Assembly (NCBI RefSeq): GCF_032362555.1
Contig: NC_083507.1
Span: forward strand, 7,939,001 to 8,003,000
Length of the DNA: 64,000 nucleotides
Direction: 5' to 3'
Origin: Amyelois transitella
Lineage: Eukaryota > Arthropoda > Insecta > Lepidoptera > Pyralidae
Below, piece after piece: positions 55,258-64,000 of the stretch; within the stretch, counting starts at the first letter, position 1; the number at the start of each line of letters is the position of its first letter. The translations under genes and the position numbers were made by a program. A model generated the notes under the pieces. That model had not been told where the DNA came from and made no database searches. It saw only the letters and a list, made by a program, of their open reading frames with translations.

Positions 55258-55960
55258 CTGTCCTTAAAATACTATCTAAGTAATTAGTAGTTTTAATATA
55301 AACTGGCAGAACCTTTCACGCACTATATGGACTCGATGCACAGGGCGGTTGTCTTGCACAAATGATATTGTTGGTATATCATCAATCGGATAAATACACC
55401 GCACAGTTGGTAACATGGTTTCTTCCAGCACTTGCACATAATGAGCAGCTGTAGCGCGTCCTGCTATCCACATCTGTTCCCCAGGTCCAGCAGCACTCAT
55501 CCAGCCGCACATATTTACAGATATGCGTCCAGACTCCATATTTTTTTCTGCATACCGAGTTGCATTTCTTCGCCATAAATGAAGCCTACCGTGTTGCGAT
55601 GACGTAAACGAACTTTTCGTCCGTAAATATCGCTTTTTTCCAGTCAAAATCCAAATCCGTCAAGCAAATTCTAAACGTTTTTGCTTATTTATTTCGGATA
55701 AATACGGCTTTCTTGCTGGCTGTCTGTGGTGTAGTCCCTCACGGTGCAAACTCGACAAACAGTAACCACTGATGTTTCGAACTGTTCCGCAAATATTCTG
55801 GTCGGTATGAAGCCATTATTTTCGTACTGTTCCACCATGGATCTCCGCTATGTGGCGTGTCGCTGTGTTGATTAGCGGACGACGGCCGCTGCGCGGTCGA
55901 CTTTTTACACTACCCTCTTCTTAATGGCGCGTTACCCAACGCTTTACCGCTTGTTGTTTA
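55258..55960 (-). mobile_element. Tc1-like transposase remnant
   Basis: From high to low coordinates the minus strand reads an N-terminal HTH tail (EEGSVKSRPRSGRPLINTAT), ARKPYLSEINKQKRLEFA, DFDWKKAIFTDEK (first catalytic Asp) and, after a frameshift near 55625, SSFTSSQHGRLHLWRRNATR. It continues with SGRISVNMCGWMSAAGPGEQ and ISFVQDNRPVHRVHIVRE (second catalytic Asp). Several stops and shifts inactivate it. No clean inverted termini could be placed. Confidence 0.75.
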
Positions 55961-56059
55961 TTGTGTTATTTGTGTGAATGTGTGAGTGATAGCAGCGGTG
56001 CAAGCTATAAAGTTTTGCGAACTATGACTGCAATTATGAACGCGACCGTACATACATAC

Positions 56060-56220
56060 ATAAAATGACGCCTCTTTCCCGGAGGGGTAGGCAGAAACTA
56101 CCTCTTTCCACTTGCCACGATTTGTGCATACTTCCTTCGCTTCATCCACATTCATGCAACTCTCTTCATGCAATACTCGACGGTTACGGGTACTTTTGAC
56201 CAGACCCTTCACCAGGACGT
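56060..56220 (-). mobile_element. RTE-type LINE 3' end fragment
   Basis: The minus strand reads VKSTRNRRV, NVDEAKEVCTNRGKWKEVV and SAYPSGKEA, then a YVCMY-like tail. This is the same C-terminus as the LINE at 14500-16745 (VKSTRNRRA, NADEAKEVRRDRGKWKEVV). It is 5'-truncated to about 160 bases. Confidence 0.8.
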
Positions 56221-57164
56221 AAGTCCACTTATTACGCTTGAAGAAATAATGTAACGAATACGCATAGACTTGTAAGACCTGATCGTAGTAACGTCATGAA
56301 TCAAGTTTTTATTAAAACTGATCAAAAGAACTGTATATGATTTTCTCTACTTTGCCAAATTTTTATCAAAATCGCAACAATTTACGATTTCCTGGGAAGT
56401 CTTAGAATGTCCCTTTTTCGTATCTACTACTCACTTAAAGCATGCGGCCTATGCCCATATTTTCCTTAGTACATATTCATGAAAGGATATTTCAGATGAA
56501 TGTACCGAGGGAGAATAAAAATACGAATATTTTAAAAAACTATTTATTTGAATCTTATCTAAAGTTTATAATGATTGTGCCGTAACAGGATGAAGTATCT
56601 TAATCTCATATTTATTTATCTATACTACAGTGAACACAGGTTACACAGGGTAAAGAATTCAATTCGATTACTTTACTTATGCAATTGCAATGGTATATAA
56701 TCACGTCTTTATCCCTTATCTTACGTTATGTCTACCACAGCTTGACTGAAGGACCACTTTCAGCTCTATTCAGCTATTTAAGTTCCAAAGGTTGCCCATC
56801 GCCCATAAAAAAGAATCTCAAGTTTATAAGCCTTTCTCTTATGCTATTGTTTTTTCTTCGCTACCAGACCAACATACAATGGTATGTTTGTTTATACTTA
56901 TCTATAATCTCGATATAACATTTTTTATATTCTGCTCTGCAACTACAGTTTGTACATTTTGTGACATGCATTTACTAATTTTTATTCCTATTTATTTTCT
57001 TTGAAATATGGAAATTAATACCATTATACCCTTGACTTTACATTAAACTTATTCAATCAATACATGTACCAAAACAGTAAACAAAAATTGTCTGAACATT
57101 GAGTATATTTTCAAATAAATAATTTATATCTATGAAGAAATAGTAACCGAGCATGAATTTGAAA
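56221..57164. other. AT-rich stretch without genes
   Basis: It holds a degraded family A copy at about 56699-56830. No exon or other element is recognised. Confidence 0.4.
56699..56830 (+). repeat. SINE-like repeat, family A, copy 7 (degraded)
   Basis: ATCACGTCTTTATCCCTTAT, CTACCACAGCTTGACTGAAG, GGACCACTTTCAGCTCTATT and GCCCATAAAAAAGAATCTC preserve the order of the family with deletions between them. Confidence 0.55.
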
Positions 57165-57655
57165 AAAATGTCTGTCTGTTTGTATGTTTGTTTATACACG
57201 CTAATCTCCGGAACTTCTCAATGGATTTGAATGAAATTTTGCTATTTGTTGACCAGGCGGTCAACATATAGGATAAAATTTATTTTGGAATCTGGTACAG
57301 ATGATATCGAACCAAACAACTCAGCTAAACTATAGAAAATATCGAAATGACGTCTTAAAAAAAATTGTTCAGCCTGATGACCATTTTCTGCTGGCGTATA
57401 AAAATCGAAGATCTGGAACACCTGATGCAGAACTATTATAGACTAGCTAAATCATACGAATTATGGAAAAGACGTTTTAACAAAAGTTGTTCAACCTGAT
57501 GAGCATTTTCTTTTGGCAAAAAAGAAATGGAATATCTGGATCATGTGATGTAGAAGCCAAAGGGACCAGCTACTCTGTAATATGTACCGAAATTTGAGTA
57601 AATTTAATGACCTTAGCCTTCGTATTTTCAATAACAATCAAACGGAGTTGCGGGC
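57165..57655 (-). repeat. LINE-3'-end-like repeat, family D
   Basis: On + it starts TGTCTGTCTGTTTGTATG, then ACGCTAATCTCCGGAACTTC and GTTGACCAGGCGGTCAACAT. An internally repeated block, TTGTTCAGCCTGATGACCAT and TTGTTCAACCTGATGAGCAT, occurs twice about 120 bases apart. It ends GGAGTTGCGGGCAACAAC. It is built like family B but differs in sequence, and belongs to another RTE-type family. Confidence 0.5.
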
Positions 57656-57826
57656 AACAACTACTTTTTCAAATAACACAATTTCATTACTCTCACTTAA
57701 CATTTGATAGAAATAGCAGTTATATTTTAATGTTTTAAGTTAAATTTTAATAATTAAGTGTTTTAATTTTGTTTTAGTGCAAGAGCGTAAAGACTCCGTG
57801 AAGAATTTTTCGGAATATCCAAAAGT

Positions 57827-58855
57827 TCATTTATGAACCTTATATGCCTCTGCTTTAGACGTAGAGCGTGAAGAGTCTGGCCGCCTGGCTGATTCCGGTC
57901 GGGAGCCGCGCTGGAACGCCTCGCACATTTCGTACAGGTAATTCGGCAGGAAGTCCACAGATTCACCCTCCCTGCGGCGGAGAGCTCGGTAAGCGTCTCG
58001 CAGCGTCGGTTTCGGGGCGAGCCGCAGTTCCAGCTCCACCGCCGACGGAAAGTGTGCCGCCAATGAGTACACTATCTCCAAGTCCGACGGAGGAGGGTTC
58101 AGGTGACGATAATTTGACACTTTGTGTAAAAAATACTCTGACATACTCATGCGTGAATTTGACTCGTCATATTTTCCCAATTTCATGTCGTACAGCACCG
58201 ACTTCTGTCTATCTGGACCCCAGAATTCCTGTTCGAATGTACTGTAAAAACTATCGACGTCTTTAAATTCACTTCTAAAACATCGAGCCCACATCAGAGG
58301 TATTCCATCGAGGCAAGATATGATAAATGGCAACTGTTTTTCTGGGACCATTTTCAGTTCGTCGATAAAATATTTAACATTTTCTAAAAAGTCCATCGGA
58401 TGCGTATCACCATTATCATCAAAGTGTGGACGTCTGTTTATCGAGGCGACAATCCAGTCGCTGAGATCTTCCGAGGAGATCTGTATCGTTGGCTTGCTTC
58501 CCCGTTCGTCGTCGATCTCAACTATCTTAGGCCGGTCCCCAAATCGCAACGTAGATGGTCTGTCAAAGACACCATCAGGTTTTCCTAAGTTAGGAAGTGA
58601 CATATGACTTCGTAATCTAGAAGATGGCATGTCCTTATATATGTCCTCTTGACTAGAAAATCTAACTCCGAACCCCAAGCTCGTCGGTTTAAATATTGAA
58701 GACATTGGGTTTCCGCAGGCCATTGGCTCTGGTGTCTTAGAAATATCTTCTTGTATCGAATCCTTTTTAACTGAAGAGGATAACTTGTCAACCATTTCCG
58801 ACAGGTTCGTTACTGATGTTTTTATTTGCCTCAAATCCACAAATAAACTCATCAT
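57827..58855 (-). CDS. Intact Gag-like protein without pol
   Basis: This is an uninterrupted 342-residue frame. Residues 1-110 are Ser/Lys-rich with a short coiled-coil-like start (MMSLFVDLRQIKTSVTNLSE). From about 125 to 300 comes a retrotransposon-capsid-like region: HPMDFLENVKYFIDEL, LPFIISCLDGIPLMWARCF, FYSTFEQEFWGPDRQKSVL, GKYDESNSRMSMSEYFLHKV and SDLEIVYSLAAHFPSAVELE. The C-terminus is basic and Ser/Arg-rich. There is no Cys-His zinc knuckle, and neither protease nor reverse transcriptase follows before the LINE repeat at 57655. No LTRs were seen. A good acceptor (CATTTTATTGTTGCAG) lies 66 bases upstream at 58936-58921, which would suit a spliced 5' UTR. It is either a domesticated gag gene or a surviving gag of a truncated element. 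Confidence 0.7.
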   Translation of the reverse strand: MMSLFVDLRQIKTSVTNLSEMVDKLSSSVKKDSIQEDISKTPEPMACGNPMSSIFKPTSLGFGVRFSSQEDIYKDMPSSRLRSHMSLPNLGKPDGVFDRPSTLRFGDRPKIVEIDDERGSKPTIQISSEDLSDWIVASINRRPHFDDNGDTHPMDFLENVKYFIDELKMVPEKQLPFIISCLDGIPLMWARCFRSEFKDVDSFYSTFEQEFWGPDRQKSVLYDMKLGKYDESNSRMSMSEYFLHKVSNYRHLNPPPSDLEIVYSLAAHFPSAVELELRLAPKPTLRDAYRALRRREGESVDFLPNYLYEMCEAFQRGSRPESARRPDSSRSTSKAEAYKVHK

Positions 58856-58939
58856 GTGGATTGAGTTGTCTTCATTATGTGTTTAATTACAATTATTCTA
58901 GACATTACTTCATGAAGATGCTGCAACAATAAAATGAAC

Positions 58940-60904
58940 GTAGAGTTATTTTTTTTAGATGTTGTCTCTTAGGTATAGCGTGGGCTAAGTGTTGATTTGG
59001 GACTTCTTAATGTGACTAGTTATTTTAGTGTCATTTAAGAATGTATCACAGAACAATAAGTAGAAACAGTGATTCTGAACAACCTATCTATACTGAGATA
59101 TTTTATGTGAACCATCGAGTAAAGTAATAACCAAGAAAGTTTATTGCAAAGACAATCTATAAGCTTTGTATTTGATAAAGCTGAAGGTTTCTTGAAAATA
59201 TTATGTTGACTTAAAATATAAATATTGTTTCAGAGATCTGAAACTTTAATAACCTAAAAGGCTGCACGATGCAGTGTTATTGATGAAAGTAATAAATTAT
59301 TATACAGTTTTATTTTATTGTAATGTTCGACATACAATAGATAAAATATCAAGTCATTAATATTAATAAATAAATAAAGATTTTATTGAGTGTTCAATAG
59401 AAGTGAGCTGCGTGAAGCAATAATTTAACAAAAATTTTAAAAATTCAGGTGGTGGAAAAGTGTAGCGTGCCGTGCGTAGCAACTTCGTAGCAAATTGTAG
59501 CTTACGTGCGGCGGCGGCGGGCAGGCAAACGGTACTAGCTCCCGCCGCGAGGGATGCCGTGCCGATTTGCCGCTTTTTATATTCCGCTTTACCTTTCAAT
59601 AACTGGGTTATCGTACACGGAATATTAAATTTCATTGACGTTTCGTCATGCCTGCCAAGGACACGCGTTGCAAATGGTACTGTTACCAATTCGATAGGGG
59701 ACGAGGACGACGCTTTGTGCGAATTTTCGATCCCGCACTTACTCGTACATCAGTTGCGTAACTAAACGATTAATGGTATTTGGTATAGAAGTTTATCAAT
59801 GCGTTAATAATATAAAACGTGATTTAATTCTAACGCTAGCTCGCGGTGAATTACATCGGCCTTTGATGTTTTCTATGAATATTCTCCCGATCTAGTGAGT
59901 CGCCATAAAGTTACAGTACACTTCATTATTGATGCATTAGCTCATCGATCCTCTACGGGCGCTCGATTGCGAAAAGCCGGCAGCTAAAAAATAACTTTAA
60001 CAGAAACCATCACACTTATATAGATATCTTAAAAGAGGTTTAATATTTTTCCCGTGACAGCATATGTAAAAGGGGAAATTCTGTAAAAACGCAAAATTAA
60101 ATTAGTTTTACTTGCTAAGTCGATAGCCGGTTAATGCCATGGGGAACAGTACACGCGACGTCATGGCTTCCAACGTTAAATTGCTGAAAGTAAATTAAAT
60201 GCTTTGAAACTGTGCAGCAAGCAAGACTACAATGTTTTCTTTTTTAAATTCGTCACAGTATGTAAACATAAAGTTACATATGAGAATATCAAACAATGCC
60301 TAACTTGGACTTGTATCTGATAAACGCCTACGCACATTACGGCGTCGGACCGTGTCACTGCGCGAAATGGAATTAAAGCGTAGTCTGCTCAACTACGTAA
60401 TGGCAATTGACTCCGGACATGAAGTCACAGTGCTACGGGCACAAAGCTTCCGTAGACCTAGCCACGTCTCTATTATGGTTAATTCATGTGGAATGCAATT
60501 GTTCCGTCGCCGGTCCGGTGCCCGGGGCCGGAGCCGGCGGCGTTATCGCATTCGTCACGCCGCGCACGTGTGCGATGGATCTAATAAAATAATTCCCGTA
60601 TCAAATTTTACACGTCTATCTCGATCTAGGAGACAAAGGATACCGCGGAGGGTAGAACATTCGCTTTGTCATAACTGGTCGCCGCACAAAAGATCACTGA
60701 GCTTTTTGGTCGCTCGCTTTGTGTTTCGTATATGCAGATAATTTTTAAATAGGTCGCCGCGCTACAATGTAAAATTATTATTCCAAACTTTTCTATGAGG
60801 GTTTAAATAAAACGCAAAAAGTTACTAATGATCAAGGCAGGTTTAAAACGTGCTCGGGTACTCTTTTTCGAAAATATATTTTTGTCGAGCCGTGAGCTTT
60901 CTGA
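58940..60904. other. Region without recognised genes, two GC-rich patches
   Basis: GC-rich patches lie at about 59500-59580 and 60490-60570. The second carries GGTGCCCGGGGCCGGAGCCG. Their open frames show no known domain. They could be CpG-rich regulatory DNA, perhaps linked to the unseen Wnt11 5' exon; this is a guess. Confidence 0.35.
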
Positions 60905-61105
60905 CACTTAACAAGAGAACCACTCCTTATCTTTCCTATGGATGACTTAAAAGTCCCTTGGGATTCTCTTGTAGGCGATGGGCTATCAACATGTCACTAT
61001 TTGATTCACAATTCCATCATATAGCCGTAGCTGAACTTGGCCTTTTAGTCTTATCAAAATGACAACTGGCAGACTGAAGACAATAGGATATAGACGGGAC
61101 ATGTT
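60905..61105 (-). repeat. SINE-like repeat, family A, copy 8
   Basis: On + it reads AACCACTCCTTATCTTTCC, GGCGATGGGCTATCAACATG, AACTTGGCCTTTTAGTCTTA and GGATATAGACGGGACATG. It is a diverged reverse copy. Confidence 0.65.
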
Positions 61106-63720
61106 TTTTTTTTGTTGTAGACTAGTAGTTGTAGTTGTAGTAGGTATGTTTCCAAGGTAAACACGTACCTACTACATACTTCCCTAGGTTATCATACAAG
61201 GAGAACAGATTAAAAGAACGTTACATCAAAATGTATTCAAGCGGGATTAAAATTCAATGCATGATATAAGCGACAAAAAATGGCAACAAAACGATAAATA
61301 ATTAGGCGGTGGTTGTCCGAAAGACCGTGAAAATTTATTTTAAAAGGTTCGTAAATCCCTCAGAGGCAGTAAAAACGAAACACGGGCGTTACAGCTGGCG
61401 CGGTTGCATCGGCGCCGCTGATTTCACTTTAATGATGATTAAATGCAGTATGATTGTTGTGTGCGTGTGTGCTAACCCTGCAAGCACCGTGGCGGGGGAC
61501 TTTAAAGAAAACTTTAAAAGAACGTGACTTCGTGTGGCGGTTTATAATAAATAGCATACTGAGGAACGAATGACTAAGGAAAAGGTACCTGTTTGTCAAT
61601 GAATCACGAAGGCTTACGTAGTGTCGAGCATTGTAATGTAAGATTGAAAGGAATTATAGAATGCTTAGTAACTACACATTTAAGTATTCCACACAAACAC
61701 CCACAACACAAAAATAAAGCCCACGCAAAAAAATCTTGCAGATGATGAAAGTTTTAGTGACAGGTTTTAGTGAAAGCAAATACAATCAGTAGGTACATAT
61801 TTTGAAAAGAACTATAACAAAAACTGCCCGCTATTCGTTCTGCTGATGAAAGCGTAAACAAAATGTCAACTCATTTCCGAGCCCACATCGTCTCATTGCT
61901 GCTCTACAAGGAGTAATCGCGTTTTATAATTGCGTATATTACCGAAAGAAATCTCAATTTGTTACAATCAGATGCAAGGGGCAAAGCCCCGCCGTGTCGC
62001 AGCAAGCCACCGCGCCTCATTACACCCGGGACAATGATACCCTAATTATGAACCATTCGACACAGCCACATCTACTGTATATCTAATGCCTGTTATTAAT
62101 CAAGATCAGCCGTTTCAATTCCCCGCACGACTAATAATACCCATTGACTTATATCTTGAGCTATAGAATGTAATCATATCCCGTTATGGGTTACGAAATT
62201 CATTTATGAAAAAACATTTTTTCTTAATTTTTTAAGTTCAATGGGATGGAAAATGGATAATATTTGTATCTAACAGGGTTACATAGATAACTATCGAATT
62301 AACAATCAGAAAATATTAAGTAACTACGAGTAGCTTTTATTCGCAGCTTAGCCCGCGCGAATTACGAGTATCTACAATAGAACACAGATTTTCGCAAATC
62401 CCGCGGGTACCGGGATACCGTTTTTACCGGGATGAAAAATTCTATGTCCTTCTTCAGACTCATCATACATATCTACGCGAAATTTCAAGAAGATTGGTTC
62501 CGTAGATAACGCGTGATGAACAGGAAACAAATAACTGACTTCGAATTTATAATATTAGATGGCATATTAGTTTGGATTATAAGTCGTTTCTTTTTATTTG
62601 TAATATACCTAATTCATACTTAGTACGAGATAAAAAATTTAAATGAGAATTGAAAAAAAAAATTAAAACGGAAAAGTTAATTGTTCACAGAAACCAATTC
62701 ATTCTGAAATATCCATCTCTGAATAATTCTCACGTAAGATTCTAACGTTTGAATATAACAATGAAATGTTAAACGTGGGTTTTGCACGCAAAATGGGCAC
62801 TGTTCATGAATATCTATTAGTATAATTACGTAGATAATTTTCAATGTATATTCTGTACACGTGCCGACAAATCCCTATCCCTTTAAATATAGGTAAACGG
62901 GCTTCAAGTAGGAAACTGGAATAATTGAAACAAATGCAGGGATTATTCAACAAATTGTCCAATACAAGGGCAATTTGTCTAAGTCGAGGCGTTAAAACGA
63001 ACAATTGTAAGTTTATTGTTATAAATTTGATAATGCGGAGGTGACTGGTCATTTATTTTAGAAAAAAGTTGGTGACTTTAGTAGCAGAAATAAAAATCTT
63101 TTCAGCTTTTTCAAACAGAATAGAAAGTCAAGTTCAAAAATAAAAAGGAATTAATCCTAGTCTTTAACTAGGATTGTCCTGTATTACCGCTTCGAGGGGT
63201 GGGAACATACTTTTTATACCAGTTTTTTAGTTGGACCAAATCTAATAAGTACATAAAAAACCGCATACTATTCGGAGCAACAAACATTCAGACAGAAATT
63301 CTTAAAATTTAATTTTTGGCCATATATATTTTGCAATATATTTTAAGTACAGTCATCGGACAGTTACTATTTTATAGTATGTATGGATGGTAGGATTTAT
63401 AGTTATAGGAAAAATGTCACCACATCAGTACGAGCGATTTAATCTCTCAAATGTATCGCATGAAACGAAGCACGCGTCGATAAATCATGTCGGATTTAAT
63501 CCAATGTAAATGGAGGTGATGCAGATTTGCATTTACTAATATCCAGTTTTCTCAGAACTGCGGGAAGAGGTCGCTTCGAGAGTTCCGTGCCTTATCTGCA
63601 ATGCTCGTAAGAATATTTACAGCGAAAAATAAAAACCATTTTAAAAAAGAAAGAAAAAAGATGATTACATACTAAAATTTAATTTACAAATAGTACAGTC
63701 CCTGCATAGCATTAACGTGC
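61106..63720. other. Region without recognised genes
   Basis: AT-rich. A LINE-3'-end-like repeat lies at about 62340-62570 (AGCTTAGCCCGCGCGAATTA, CCCGCGGGTACCGGGATACC, CGCGAAATTTCAAGAAGATT, then AATTTATAATATTAGAT). It is of the family B/D type but distinct. No exon is recognised. Confidence 0.45.
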
Positions 63721-63724
63721 AGGT

Positions 63725-64000
63725 GTGACCAGAAGGCTGGCAGCATTGCCATTTTGAATGGCAATGCTGATTCCCTGAGCCAGATAATATCCAGCCCTCC
63801 GGTCACGAGAAACCTCAATCAGCTTTTTCGACAATTGACGGAAAAGCTGATGGGCAGATGGGCCCCACGGTCCCAGAGTTTCTACCCCAAAAGGTTCAAA
63901 TATATGGATATACCTACATTTTTGCGCCTTTTAATGTTTTCCGTCTCATTTCCAACAGCACCGGCCTTAGATTTGGTAACCTGACGATGAGACGGCGCAA
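63725..64000 (-). mobile_element. LINE polyprotein C-terminus, cut by the window edge
   Basis: The minus strand encodes FEPFGVETLGPWGPSAHQLF, RQLSKKLIEVSRDRRAGYYL and AQGISIAIQNGNAASLLVT. The pattern of VETLGPWG, then RAG.YL.Q.ISIAIQ.GNAAS, is the shared C-terminal signature of one LINE group. A frameshift near 63905 separates it from NETENIKRRK upstream. It continues past 64000. Confidence 0.7.

Noticed and set aside
1-64000. CRISPR array, bacterial operons or integrated viral genome
   Set aside because: There are no spaced direct repeats of CRISPR type. All coding regions are spliced or transposon-derived, and the only retroviral-like genes are BEL/Pao Gag-Pol and a lone Gag ORF.

Overview
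The window is an AT-rich insect nuclear sequence and almost certainly comes from a moth or butterfly (Lepidoptera). Genes are split by short GT-AG introns. The space between exons is packed with SINE-like, RTE/CR1 LINE, BEL/Pao, Tc1/pogo and hAT debris. A Wnt11 orthologue is present, a subfamily that lepidopterans retain. No bacterial features, CRISPR arrays or true tRNA genes were seen.

Layout, left to right. 1-17 kb is gene-poor. It holds two phase-compatible exons of an unidentified minus-strand gene (8854-8770 and 4059-3852), a hAT-like MITE full of CTCGAG palindromes, a small three-exon THAP-domain gene carrying a one-base frameshift (10974-13042), a CR1-type LINE with an inverted 5' piece, and a decayed RTE-type LINE. 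17-38 kb is the gene-dense core. A five-exon DUF89 4'-phosphopantetheine phosphatase (+, 17196-19089) lies tail-to-tail with a four-exon Mff/Tango11 mitochondrial fission factor (-, 21115-19909). Mff lies head-to-head with a 28-exon UDP-glucose:glycoprotein glucosyltransferase (+, 22722-37515). The 28 UGGT exons join in frame to 1564 codons and end in the ER-retrieval tetrapeptide HTEL. 39.4-54.2 kb is Wnt11 on the minus strand, with six exons seen and the first exon(s) not found. Its largest well-delimited insertion is a very young BEL/Pao retrotransposon (40285-45801) with LTRs that look identical but no integrase core. 51-64 kb is repeat-rich. It holds a pogo-type element with ten copies of one heptamer, a broken Tc1-like transposase, an intact 342-codon Gag-like ORF without a pol gene (57827-58855), and a LINE 3' end at the right edge.

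The four well-supported cellular genes are unrelated housekeeping or developmental functions: CoA metabolite repair, mitochondrial and peroxisomal fission, ER glycoprotein folding quality control, and Wnt signalling. I see no sign that they form one pathway. The most interesting points are a Thr-rich/polybasic insert in Wnt11, the stand-alone Gag ORF, the young integrase-less BEL element, three unrelated DNA-transposon families that share a design of iterated short motifs next to the ends, a decayed duplicate of a UGGT exon, and several long near-perfect hairpins. All splice sites and boundaries were read by eye; no alignment or database search was run.
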